Below are positions 51,038 through 59,794 of a stretch of DNA of 64,000 bases, one piece after another. The notes below the pieces were generated by a model. It ran no database searches. It saw nothing but the letters and a program-made list of their open reading frames with translations, and was not told the origin of the DNA. The stretch covers positions 62,001 to 126,000 of the forward strand of contig NZ_VNIK02000001.1 of assembly GCF_007785775.2 (NCBI RefSeq). Reading direction: 5' to 3'. Each line of letters opens with the position of its first letter. Positions within the stretch are counted from its first letter, which is position 1. A program made the position numbers and the translations under genes. The DNA comes from Flagellimonas hadalis. GTDB lineage: Bacteria > Bacteroidota > Bacteroidia > Flavobacteriales > Flavobacteriaceae.

Positions 51038-53254
51038 ATGAAAAAAATATTTCCAGTTGTCCTTATCTTGTTTTCGATGATTTCCATGGGTCAGGAACTT
51101 AAGTTGGAGCGAGCCGATGAAGACTTTGATAAGTTAAATTATATCGATGCCGAATCCATTTATCTCAAAGTGGCGAACAAAGGATTTGCCTCCGAAGAAC
51201 TGTTCAAAAGACTTGGTGACATTTATTATTTCAATGGGAACTATAAAGAAGCCGAAAACTGGTACGAAAAACTCTTTGATGGATTCGAGGTTTCCGACCC
51301 GCAATATTTTCTACGGTATTCCCAAACGTTGAAATCCTGCGGGAATGATAGTCTGGCAGCGTCTACTTATGATCTTTTCTTGCAAAAAGCCGGTATACGG
51401 GCCAAAGATCTGGCATCCTCATTGGACTATGGACAAATTATAGCCAAAAATGCTGACAGGGTGGATTTGGTGCCAATTTCTTTCAATTCCGATGATATCG
51501 ATTTTGGGACATTTGTCCAAGGGGATTATATCTATTTTTCATCTTCCAGAAGCAAAGGCCGCACAAGAATGATAGATACATGGAGTAGTTATCCCTTTCT
51601 GGATATCTATAAAGTGGAAATAAAGCAAGGGAATTTTGAGTTTGGAACGCCCAGGCCCATCAAAGGTGTGGTGAATGCCAAATATCATGAGTCAAGCCCG
51701 GTAATCACCAAAGATGGAAACACCATCTATTTTACAAGGACCAATAGTTCCCCAAAGATGGATAGAAAGAAGCATGAAGTTGACCATTTGAAAATTTATA
51801 GAGCAACTATGGTCAAGGGGAAATGGAAAGACGCTGAGGATCTTTCCATCAATGGGGATAATTACTCAACGGCGCATCCAATGCTCTCTCCAGATGGCAA
51901 TACGCTTTATTTTGTGAGCGATATGCCCGGGGGAATAGGGGAAACAGATATTTATTCCGTAGTTATCAAGGGTGATGGGAGTTTGGGGAAGCCGGTCAAT
52001 CTTGGACCTTCCATCAATACCAAGGGGAGGGAGTCCTTTCCTTTCATCACCGACGATTATGGGCTTTATTTTGCTTCTGATGGGCATTTTGGCTTGGGAG
52101 GCTATGATATTTTTTATGTGGACCTTAAGTCGGACAAAAAAGGATTGTACAATCTAGGTGAACCTACCAATGGCCCGTTTGATGACTATGGCTTTTGGAT
52201 GGACGATACGACCAAAAAGGGTTATTTCAGTTCCAATAGGGAAGGGGTGGACAATATTTATGGGTTTATCGAAAAAAGACCGGTGACCAATGCTTTTGAA
52301 CAAGAACTTACAGGAAGGGTTTCGGATATCAAAACAGGGGAACCCATTCAAGGGGCGACCATAACCCTATTGAGTGTAAATAGGAAAGCTTTGGGAACAG
52401 ACCATACCGATGAAGCGGGAAACTACCACCTGTCAAGAAATTTGATGGAGGATTATACCATTCGAGTGGACAAGGAGGGATATGATACAACGGATAAATA
52501 TGTGCCCAAAGGCACTGGGTCACCTCTAGACCTTAGTTTGACCAAGAGCGTTATAAAACCTATTGGTGGAGAGAACCAAACTGACCTTTCAGATGTACTT
52601 AACTTGAACAAGATATATTTTGATTTTGACGACTATACCTTAACATCTGAGTCTATTGTGGAATTGGAGAAAATTGTTGAGGCCCTTAAACTACATCCTC
52701 AAATAAAAATCTCGATTAGATCCCATAGTGATAGTAGGGGAGCGGCATCTTATAATTTGAAGCTGTCGCAGCGGAGGGCAAAGGCCACTTTCAACTACTT
52801 GGTGAAGCAGGGGATTTCCCCATCTAGATTGACTTACATTGGATTGGGAGAAAAGTACCTATTGAACGATTGTAACGAAAAAGCAGATTGTACGGAGGAA
52901 CAACATCTTAGGAATAGGCGCACAGAATTTATTATTGGACATGGAACCAACATTGATCTTGAAAATCGAAAACTGGAAGAAGGTATGGATGGTGATGCCT
53001 ACGGATGGCAACTCGAGGAAGATGTCATGAAAGGTTTCTATTTGATAGCCAATGTTTTCAAAACGGAAAAGTATTTCAAATCCTTTATGGATGAATTACA
53101 GAATAGGGGTCTGCAACCAAAGGTTATTGAAAAAGATCATCTTCTATATGTGTACTTAGGATACTTTAAAACTTTTAAAGAAGCAAAAGGGAAACTGAAT
53201 CGTTTGAATAACGGAGAATACCGGGAAAAGCTTTGGATTTATGAAGTAGATTAA
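51038..53254 (+). CDS. OmpA-family protein with TPR, PD40 and SPOR-like domains (PorE-like)
   Basis: 738 residues from ATG 51038 (a GTG at 51029 adds three). Signal KKIFPVVLILFSMISMG; N-terminal TPR (about 20-120), PD40/WD-type propeller (SPVITKDGNTIYFTRTNSS, MLSPDGNTLYFVSDMPGG), a carboxypeptidase-regulatory repeat (GRVSDIKTGEPIQGATITLL), an OmpA peptidoglycan-binding domain (YFDFDDYTLTSESI, then SIRSHSDSRGAASYNLKLSQ) and a SPOR-like end. It ties the secretion or adhesion complex to the cell wall. Confidence 0.93.
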   Translation: MKKIFPVVLILFSMISMGQELKLERADEDFDKLNYIDAESIYLKVANKGFASEELFKRLGDIYYFNGNYKEAENWYEKLFDGFEVSDPQYFLRYSQTLKSCGNDSLAASTYDLFLQKAGIRAKDLASSLDYGQIIAKNADRVDLVPISFNSDDIDFGTFVQGDYIYFSSSRSKGRTRMIDTWSSYPFLDIYKVEIKQGNFEFGTPRPIKGVVNAKYHESSPVITKDGNTIYFTRTNSSPKMDRKKHEVDHLKIYRATMVKGKWKDAEDLSINGDNYSTAHPMLSPDGNTLYFVSDMPGGIGETDIYSVVIKGDGSLGKPVNLGPSINTKGRESFPFITDDYGLYFASDGHFGLGGYDIFYVDLKSDKKGLYNLGEPTNGPFDDYGFWMDDTTKKGYFSSNREGVDNIYGFIEKRPVTNAFEQELTGRVSDIKTGEPIQGATITLLSVNRKALGTDHTDEAGNYHLSRNLMEDYTIRVDKEGYDTTDKYVPKGTGSPLDLSLTKSVIKPIGGENQTDLSDVLNLNKIYFDFDDYTLTSESIVELEKIVEALKLHPQIKISIRSHSDSRGAASYNLKLSQRRAKATFNYLVKQGISPSRLTYIGLGEKYLLNDCNEKADCTEEQHLRNRRTEFIIGHGTNIDLENRKLEEGMDGDAYGWQLEEDVMKGFYLIANVFKTEKYFKSFMDELQNRGLQPKVIEKDHLLYVYLGYFKTFKEAKGKLNRLNNGEYREKLWIYEVD

Positions 53255-53346
53255 ATTATGGGTAATAATCCGAAGGCAGGTTTGTCAGTATAGACGAGCA
53301 CCATTTTTTTGGAGAGCAGAGGGATTTGGTCAATAAATCAATAGCA

Positions 53347-53943
53347 ATGGAGCCATACATCGAAATCTCTTTTTTACAGTTTCCTGTATTGCCCTTTCTT
53401 ATATTCCAAGTACTATTGGCAAGAAAGGTCAGTATATATAACTATCTTTTCGGAATAGGTTCCATTTTGATCTTAGTATGGGAGCTTTGGCAATCTCGAT
53501 TATATGGGGAGGTTGGAATAAATCTCATCTTTTTGGGCGTAAACATTTACGGTTGGAGTAGTTGGCTCATAAGAAAAAGACAGCCAACATCATTAATTTT
53601 GTATTCCACCTGTTTTGAGCACAGGGCATCGAACTTGGTTGTCCTGTGTTGCCTTTTTGGTTTCTCATATCTATTGCGTCATTTTACAAACTCTGGGATG
53701 CCATATTGGTGTGCGATGATCTATTCGTTTTCCTTTACAGGAATGTGGTTGATGGCTAAAGGAAAGATAGAGAGTTGGATTTATATTACTATTGGTAACT
53801 GCATAGCAATCACGCTTTTTGTATATAGGGAGTTGTATATATGTGCGGGACAGACAATCGTATTATGTGTTATTGGAATTTTAGGGTATCTTAAATGGCA
53901 AAGAAAATCATCGATTGTAAAAGATATGGGTTTTGATGTGTAG
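53347..53943 (+). CDS. pnuC: PnuC family nicotinamide-riboside-type transporter
   Basis: 198 residues from ATG 53347 (a TTG at 53326 is in frame). Six or so membrane segments; INLIFLGVNIYGWSSWLIRK and IGNCIAITLFVYRELYICAG match PnuC, where Tyr-Gly-Trp and an Asn-rich helix line the pore. The stop (53941-53943) lies at the edge of repeat copy B, so the last residues MGFDV may come from the repeat insertion. A facilitative importer of a vitamin B3-type nucleoside is expected. Confidence 0.85.
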   Translation: MEPYIEISFLQFPVLPFLIFQVLLARKVSIYNYLFGIGSILILVWELWQSRLYGEVGINLIFLGVNIYGWSSWLIRKRQPTSLILYSTCFEHRASNLVVLCCLFGFSYLLRHFTNSGMPYWCAMIYSFSFTGMWLMAKGKIESWIYITIGNCIAITLFVYRELYICAGQTIVLCVIGILGYLKWQRKSSIVKDMGFDV

Positions 53944-53944
53944 T

Positions 53945-54094
53945 GGATGGGACGGATGGGCGAGACCACCAAAAATGGAAAATTTGAGCCATCCAATATT
54001 TGGTTGTAGTGTATTGAAAGTCATTTTCTTGTATTTTAAGGACGGGTGCCCAATGTTATTCGGCGAGGGTGGTATACTATGTCCGGCGTTTCCA
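53945..54094. repeat. 150-bp interspersed repeat, copy B (diverged)
   Basis: Same length and ends as copies A and C (GGATGGGACGGATGG to GTCCGGCGTTTCCA) but diverged in the middle. The minus-strand reading is preserved (PNIGWLKFSIFGGLAHPSHP) with conservative changes. It follows the PnuC stop; the 200 bp after it show nothing more. Confidence 0.75.
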
Positions 54095-54291
54095 GTCATG
54101 CACGAACCAAAAGACGGTGGCTAGCCGTTAATATCCGGTAAATTTATTTTCATCGCCTAGGCATCCCCTATACACACGCCCGTTAAAGGCAACAGGAGGC
54201 ACGTTTTCGGGAACTTTACCTTGGAAAACCATCAGATTGCGGGCATTTCCCGACAATTCCCAAAAATCCCTATTTTTGGAAGGAAAGGAAA

Positions 54292-54672
54292 ATGGAAAGG
54301 CACTGTCTATATTGCAACGAACCCATTCAGGGCCGCTCGGACAAAAAATTCTGTGACGACCAGTGCCGTAGCACCTACAATTACAACAAAAACAACGAAC
54401 ACTCCCAATTGGTGCGTAGGATCGTGGGTATCCTGAAAAAGAACCGACAGATCATCAAGGAGCTCAATTGGCGGAGTTCCGGAACAACCAAGGTGGGCCG
54501 GGAGGAGCTATTGATCAAAGGGTTTGACTTTTCCTACTATACGAACATCTATCGGACCCGGGCAGGGGACGAATATTACTTCTGTTTTGAGATGGGCTAC
54601 CTGTTTTTGGAGGACGATAAACTATTGCTCGTGATCAAGGACAACCATCCCCTGCAGGAGAAGGAAGATTGA
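54292..54672 (+). CDS. Zinc-ribbon protein of unknown function
   Basis: 126 residues. An N-terminal four-cysteine zinc ribbon, CLYCNEPIQGRSDKKFC followed by CRSTYNYN (Cys pairs CxxC and CxxxC), then a helical and beta region (RRIVGILKKNRQIIKELNWR, then YTNIYRTRAGDEYYFCFEMG). Similar short proteins are common and unnamed in Flavobacteriaceae. It is probably cytoplasmic; the gene has higher GC than the flanking repeat. Confidence 0.7.
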   Translation: MERHCLYCNEPIQGRSDKKFCDDQCRSTYNYNKNNEHSQLVRRIVGILKKNRQIIKELNWRSSGTTKVGREELLIKGFDFSYYTNIYRTRAGDEYYFCFEMGYLFLEDDKLLLVIKDNHPLQEKED

Positions 54673-54779
54673 GCTGGCAAAGCTTGGATCTTGATCACAG
54701 GATAAAAGTGCCCATGTAAACTGATCACGGCTGTCCAATAGGATAGTCCAACGAAGTAGGTAAAATGTAAAACTGTAAA

Positions 54780-55916
54780 ATGATAAAATCCAACGTATTT
54801 CTTGCCATGATGGCAGTGGCCTTGTTCATTTCCTGTAACACCAAGACGAAACAACCGGAACAACACGGTTTCACCATAGATGGAAAGGTACAGGGCTTTC
54901 CAAACGGCACAAAGGTCTATTTGACCAATACCACGACCGAAGCCGTTTTTGACAGCACCGAGGTACAGCAAGGTCACTTCAGGTTCGACGGGAAGCTGAG
55001 CGCCCCGCCGGAACAACTGTTTTTAAGCGCCACGGTAGAAGGAAAGCTGGTGTATGCATTTCTGTTCATGGGCAATGATTTTGTCAAGATCAGTGGAGAC
55101 AGATCCGATTTCCCCTGGAGGGTGAAGGTGTCAGGTTCCAAGGTCCAAGAAGGGTTCAACGACCTTGCGGACCTTACCAAGGAATATGATGTCAAAAGGG
55201 ATTCCATGACCCATGCGTTCATGGCCCTTACCCCAGAAGAGCAGGAGCAAAAAGGAGCGGAGATATGGAAGGAGATCGGAAAGATAGATAGTGTCAGTGA
55301 CGGGCTAAGGATGCGCTATGTTAAAACGCACAATGATACCTACGCCAGTATCATATACCTGGGGTACCTCAAAAAAATGATGCCCAAGGATTCCGTCCGT
55401 GCCATCTATAACCGGTACACCAAGGAAATCAAAGGGAGCAAATATGCAAAGCTGGTCGAGGTCTATTTGACGGAAAACATCCTGGAAGAAGGGGACCGGT
55501 ACCAGGACTTTGAAGGAATCGACCAAACGGGAAAGAACGTAAAGTTCTCCGAGGAACTGGGGGAGGAATATACCTTGCTGGACTTTACCTCGGCTTTTTG
55601 TGGTGCCTGTATCCTTGCCGCGGATGAACTGGAGGAAATCAACAAGACCTATCCGGATATATTGAAGATCGTCGAATTTTCAGGGGACCCCAACAAGGCA
55701 AATTGGCAAAAAGCCTTGGAGAGGGACCATGTGGCCTGGACAAGCATTTGGGACGGAAAGGGGAGATATGGTGAGACCTCGATCAAATATGGGGTCAACG
55801 CCTTCCCCACCTTCGTATTGATAGGCCCCGATGGTACCATCGTGGACAAATGGATCGGCTATAATAAGGGCAGCCTGAGGGGGAAACTTGGAAAACATTT
55901 GGAGCCAGGCCAGTAA
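54780..55916 (+). CDS. Thioredoxin-like lipoprotein with DUF4369 domain
   Basis: 378 residues. Signal MIKSNVFLAMMAVALFISC with lipobox FISC. DUF4369-like N-terminal domain (about 30-130: FTIDGKVQGFPNGTKVYLTN) and a C-terminal AhpC-TSA/TlpA thioredoxin domain with redox CGAC in TSAFCGACILAADELEE and the cis-Pro strand NAFPTFVLIGPDG. It would reduce or isomerise periplasmic thiols, or feed cytochrome maturation. High GC for the window. Confidence 0.9.
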   Translation: MIKSNVFLAMMAVALFISCNTKTKQPEQHGFTIDGKVQGFPNGTKVYLTNTTTEAVFDSTEVQQGHFRFDGKLSAPPEQLFLSATVEGKLVYAFLFMGNDFVKISGDRSDFPWRVKVSGSKVQEGFNDLADLTKEYDVKRDSMTHAFMALTPEEQEQKGAEIWKEIGKIDSVSDGLRMRYVKTHNDTYASIIYLGYLKKMMPKDSVRAIYNRYTKEIKGSKYAKLVEVYLTENILEEGDRYQDFEGIDQTGKNVKFSEELGEEYTLLDFTSAFCGACILAADELEEINKTYPDILKIVEFSGDPNKANWQKALERDHVAWTSIWDGKGRYGETSIKYGVNAFPTFVLIGPDGTIVDKWIGYNKGSLRGKLGKHLEPGQ

Positions 55917-56083
55917 TGAACCGTTCCAAAGGCTTAGGAACGTACAAGGGTAAAGGATGAGCCACAGCAAATTTATGCACTAATTTTTCGGTTTGGCACA
56001 GTCTTAAATTGAATCTACGAAAAAGCCATAGATGAAGTACAAACGCTGCTATGGGCTCATATACAATGTTGGCAACATTCTTT

Positions 56084-56234
56084 TTATTTCTGCGATTCCA
56101 ACATCTTCAATTGTTCAATTGCCTGTTCATTTTCAGGGTTTAATTCCAAACTTTTTTTATAATTTTTAATCGCTTCTTCTTTCTGTCCTGCTTGTAGTTG
56201 GAAATCAGCCAAAAAACTATAAGGGTACCATTGT
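56084..56234 (-). pseudogene. C-terminal TPR fragment
   Basis: About 49 codons ending in TAG at 56084: YPYSFLADFQLQAGQKEEAI, then KNYKKSLELNPENEQAIEQL, a tetratricopeptide repeat end as found in TPR-tailed hydrolases. Its upstream part is replaced by repeat copy C, so the gene is broken. Confidence 0.7.
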
Positions 56235-56385
56235 GGATGAGTCGAATGGTTGAGACCACCAAAAACGGAAAATTTGAGCCATTCAATATTGGGTGTTAGT
56301 GACTTGAAATTCAGATTTTTGTGTCGTGTTGGAAGGTGCTCAATTTTCTCCGACGAGAATGGTATACGATGTCCAGCGTTTCCAC
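56235..56385. repeat. 150-bp interspersed repeat, copy C
   Basis: 151 bp, nearly identical to copy A from the AAAATTTGAGCC stretch to the end. Its left border breaks a TPR gene and its right border an RHS gene; on the plus strand it opens into the RHS fragment, on the minus strand it reads into the TPR fragment. Confidence 0.85.
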
Positions 56386-57127
56386 ACTGGGAAGGTGGAT
56401 GAAGTTGGATCCCTTGGCGGAGCAGATGAGAAGGCACAGTCCGTACAATTATGCTTTTGATAATCCTAAATTCTTTATTGATCCCGATGGAATGAAACCG
56501 AGAGGTTCAAATGGTTCGGGGCCTGGCGATGATTTAATAAAGAAGGCTAAAGAAGCCTCAAATAAAATAGCTAATTCCGTTGCTAACTTTTTTTCCGTAT
56601 TTACAGGAACCAAGGGTGATCTAAGTAATTTGCGAAGTCAAGGTGATAACTCATCTGTTGGTGGGGATAGTGAAAATGTAGGTTATGGAAGTGATGAGAA
56701 AAATGCGATTGCCAATTTGACAATAACAGTAAATGAAAATGCAGGTGATGTTGCTATAGGAGCGGCATATATGATAGGGGAAGAGTTGGATAAAAATGGA
56801 GGGGAGGTTGCTAAGAATGCTTCAATGGTAACCTTGGCATCAGGAGGAACAACTTCAGAGGTAACCGTTCCACTTGCCGCTGCTGGAGGAACAACATCAA
56901 TGATTGGAAAAGGTATAAAGGCGACAGTTCTTTTTACAACTGGTAACAATGAGGCTGGACTAGATGAAACAACAGATTTGGCTGTTGATGCTGCTACAAC
57001 GTATATAGGAGTCAAGGGAAGTGAAAAGCTTATTCCCACCAAAGCCATTACCAAAGACGATTCAAATATATTGTCTGCAGCATATAATTTAATGATGTCT
57101 ATATTTACATCAGATAAAGAGGATTAA
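56386..57127 (+). pseudogene. RHS-repeat core C-terminal tip (orphan polymorphic-toxin module)
   Basis: The frame entering from repeat copy C reads [20 protein letters not shown], then [16 protein letters not shown], the hallmark end of an RHS core; family proteins have 1000-2000 residues before it, missing here. The remaining ~215 residues form a variable tip, rich in Ala, Gly, Thr and Asn (for example [18 protein letters not shown]), with no recognised toxin domain. A start for translation would have to be the GTG at 56321 inside the repeat. A small membrane protein gene follows by 2 bp, as an immunity gene would. Confidence 0.75.
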
Positions 57128-57129
57128 AA

Positions 57130-57369
57130 ATGAAGGGATTATTGAGGGATTTTTTTCAGTATTGTTTTGATATTCTAAAGAATTATCCGATTCTAACAGG
57201 GATTCTTATTTTGATTGCATGTGTCTATTTGATAGGTGTTGCATTGCCAAAAGCATATGGTGGGAATAGAGAATATTTATACCCTTACCACTCAAAATTA
57301 GGATTAGGTATAGCTTTAATATTCTTTTTATTACTCATGCTATTGGTGGTTATAGGAAAAATAATTTAA
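57130..57369 (+). CDS. Small two-helix membrane protein, possible RHS immunity partner
   Basis: 79 residues with two membrane segments (YPILTGILILIACVYLIGVA and LGIALIFFLLLMLLVVIG). It starts 2 bp after the RHS tip stop. Position is the only hint that it protects against that toxin tip; no family was recognised. Confidence 0.55.
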   Translation: MKGLLRDFFQYCFDILKNYPILTGILILIACVYLIGVALPKAYGGNREYLYPYHSKLGLGIALIFFLLLMLLVVIGKII

Positions 57370-57391
57370 TATGAAAAAGTTAATCAGACTA

Positions 57392-57420
57392 AAAAAAGCC
57401 GCCTCTTTGGGCGGTTTTTT
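57392..57420 (+). terminator. Rho-independent terminator after the small membrane gene
   Basis: GCCGCC/GGGCGG-type stem with a short CTTT loop, flanked by an A-run on the left and six T on the right, so it can act in both directions. Confidence 0.85.
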
Positions 57421-57441
57421 AATGCTTTGGTTTGAACGGGA

Positions 57442-57695
57442 TCACTTGCCCATGAGCTTTTCAAGGTAGGCGACCTTGTCCTTCTCCGCCTGCACTAAGC
57501 GTTCGTAGAGTTCAACGACCTTGTCCAGAGGGTTGAAGTTGCAGTGGTGTGCGTTGAAGGCCCCGTTGTTGAAGCTGTTGTCGTAAAAGCTGTTGAAATA
57601 GTTGATGGCGGGGTCTCCTCGTTGAAGTTCTCGATGGCCTCCTTGGTCACTCCGAGTGCCTTGGCCACCCGTTCGAGCTTCTCCGTCTCCAACTG
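57442..57695 (-). pseudogene. XRE-type HTH regulator fragment with frameshift
   Basis: The minus strand reads [20 protein letters not shown] and IENFNEE, then must shift frame to continue [12 protein letters not shown] and [20 protein letters not shown] and LEKLMGK, the usual end of a Bacteroidota XRE regulator of about 120 residues. The N-terminal helix-turn-helix is lost at 57695, exactly where the IS256 remnant begins. Confidence 0.72.
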
Positions 57696-58012
57696 GGAGG
57701 ACCTTACCGTGTTCTACGAATTCCCCGTCGAGATACGGAAGATCATATATACCACCAACCTTATAGAGAACCTGAACGGGAAGATCAGGAAGTACACAAA
57801 GAACAAGCTTTCCTTCCCCACCAACGATGCGGTGATGAAATCCGTATATTTGGCCACAAGGGAGGCCACAAAGAAGTGGTCCATGCCCATCAGGAACTGG
57901 GGCATCATTTTAAACCAGTTCCCAACATCTATGAAAAAAAGGGCAGACTCTAACAAAGTCAAACCCCCGTTATTTTCAACTTACACACTTATTGGGATAG
58001 TGTCAAATTAGA
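57690..58012 (+). mobile_element. IS256-family transposase remnant
   Basis: The plus strand reads [40 protein letters not shown] and [14 protein letters not shown], the C-terminal part of a mutator-type (IS256) transposase. A 1-base loss near 57921 shifts the end; corrected it would finish NIYEKKGRL. The sequence after it, ending TTATTGGGATAGTGTC near 58007, resembles the element's right end. The left two-thirds (DDE catalytic part) are gone, so it is inert. Confidence 0.82.
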
Positions 58013-58163
58013 TAGTTGTTCAATTGATCTCTCGGGTCCCCCCATGTCCACCAGCGACTACAATCATTATTTTGATGCTCAAATAGATGAACTTAAAGAA
58101 CTGTATTATTGGGTTCATCATTAGAAATCGTTTGTATTTGGATATTCTTCGTGTCATAACTTT

Positions 58164-59621
58164 CTATTCAGGAATCAACCACCAAAAGGGTTTCATTTTT
58201 GCTTTATATATGAAGGCATGGTGCAGGGCCAACTTAAGCCAGTGACCTGCAAGACCTATGGTACCAAAAGTCTTGCCTAGTTTCCTGCCCTGGGTATCTG
58301 GATACTTATTGTAATCGGGCACAATGGGATATGTGGTGATGCTCACGCCGCTTCCCTTGGTCATACCAAAACCTGCTGAAGCGATACATGCAGCACCCAT
58401 GTTGCCCATTGATCCTTTATGATGAAGTTCATTATTAGAGTGTTTGATCATCTCGATGATGTTATCTGCCACCAATTTGGCCGTAATACCCGATGGCATT
58501 CCGGTTCTTGGAGGAGCAGGTGTAATATCTGTTCCATTTTTGCTCTGCCGTGGTTTGGAAATGCCGTGAGGCGGTGCAAAGGCAATGCCTGGGGCAAAAA
58601 TATTAGGATACGATGGATTTTGATAGGTTTCCGGCCAATCCTGTACACTCCATTCCTCGTAGGGTTTGGGTGTATAATCCGCATCCACGATCATGAACCC
58701 TTTAAAAAGTTTGTTCGTTATATCTTCGCCACCCTTATTGTAGGCCTTAAAACCATGACCCGAAAATGAAGGGATGAGCATGGCAAAATCATAACTTTCC
58801 GTTTTATAGTCGCCTTCCAAGGTTTCGTATTGGGCTACACCATCTTCTATTTTATTGACCCCGGCACCTAAAATCCAAGAAATTCCCCTGTCTTCAAAAA
58901 TCATTTCTACCATCTCACTGGATTTCATGATATTGCTGCCATAACTCATCAACATGCCATCCATCCCAAAATCTCCCAAATGATATTCATTGGAAATCCA
59001 AGTAATCTGGGCCATATCCCTCACTTTGTGCCTTCTCAATTCTTGCTCTACATTTAAAATATATTCAAATGCCGCGCCTTGACAGGTGGCTTTTGGATGA
59101 CCTGTTCCAATAAGTATTTTAGCTTTTTTCCCCTGTTTCATTTGTTGAATCAGATCATTCAATGCGTTCCAGGCCTCATCGGCATGGGTATAGGTACAGA
59201 CGGAATGTGTTTTGTTCTTTCCTGGAGAAAGTCCTTCGGTGGCCTCGAAGTTTAGTTTTGGACCGGTGGCATTGATCAGATAGTCATACATCACTTTTTC
59301 CGTGGTTCCTTTATTTGCTCCTGCCACGTATTCTGCCAGCACGTAAGGTTTTACCTCCTCTGCATCTCCTTCCGGGTAAAAACTTATGGCTTTGGCCTGT
59401 TTATAATCGATATGCTTTTTTGCATACAAAGGTGCCAATGGGAACAAGATGTCCTTTGGTTTCATTCTACCGATTCCTACCCAAATATTGGATGGGATCC
59501 ATTGGTAATTGCTGTTTGGTGAAACAACGACAACCTCATGCTCTTTGGGTAGTTTTCTGCGTAAGTGGGAAGCGGCTACATGCCCTGCAATACCTGCTCC
59601 TAAGATTACAATTCTAGACAC
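58164..59621 (-). CDS. Sulfide:quinone oxidoreductase-like FAD protein
   Basis: 485 residues from a GTG start at 59621. Dinucleotide motif GAGIAGHVAASHL at the N-terminus, NYQWIPSNIWVGIGRMKP, and later GPKLNFEATEGLSPG, GTGHPKATCQGAAFEY and the second FAD motif IFAPGIAFAPPHG match the SQR/FCSD flavoprotein family; extra cysteines at TCQG and GAACIAS are candidates for the redox-active pair. It would oxidise sulfide and pass electrons to the quinone pool, next to the bd oxidase genes and an MBL-rhodanese gene. A dyad plus TAnnTTTR promoter is shared with cydA. Confidence 0.85.
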   Translation of the reverse strand: MSRIVILGAGIAGHVAASHLRRKLPKEHEVVVVSPNSNYQWIPSNIWVGIGRMKPKDILFPLAPLYAKKHIDYKQAKAISFYPEGDAEEVKPYVLAEYVAGANKGTTEKVMYDYLINATGPKLNFEATEGLSPGKNKTHSVCTYTHADEAWNALNDLIQQMKQGKKAKILIGTGHPKATCQGAAFEYILNVEQELRRHKVRDMAQITWISNEYHLGDFGMDGMLMSYGSNIMKSSEMVEMIFEDRGISWILGAGVNKIEDGVAQYETLEGDYKTESYDFAMLIPSFSGHGFKAYNKGGEDITNKLFKGFMIVDADYTPKPYEEWSVQDWPETYQNPSYPNIFAPGIAFAPPHGISKPRQSKNGTDITPAPPRTGMPSGITAKLVADNIIEMIKHSNNELHHKGSMGNMGAACIASAGFGMTKGSGVSITTYPIVPDYNKYPDTQGRKLGKTFGTIGLAGHWLKLALHHAFIYKAKMKPFWWLIPE

Positions 59622-59646
59622 TTTTATTCTATTTTTAATAAAATTA

Positions 59647-59682
59647 GATTAATTGTCCTACTTCTACAGTAACCTTTGTTAC
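59647..59682 (-). promoter_or_regulatory. CRP/FNR-type promoter of the SQR-like gene
   Basis: The dyad GTAAC-CTTT-GTTAC at 59669-59682 lies 48 bp upstream of the start, and 22 nt after it (minus-strand sense) comes TAATTTTA, close to the TAnnTTTG box. The same dyad with the same 22-nt spacing is found upstream of cydA. Confidence 0.65.
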
Positions 59683-59794
59683 CCATGAACAAACTGTTCA
59701 CAGGGGTTGCTTTGCGGACCAGCTATGCATAATGGAAAACAACAATGGATGTTGTTTATCTTAAGACATACGAGGTGTTGAATTTTGAGCTGTA

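Noticed and set aside
30876-56385. 150-bp repeats as integron attC sites or a CRISPR array
   Set aside because: One end has a GTTGAGC that resembles an attC box, but the partner box is absent, copies are far apart with no integrase beside each, and there is no regular spacer pattern.
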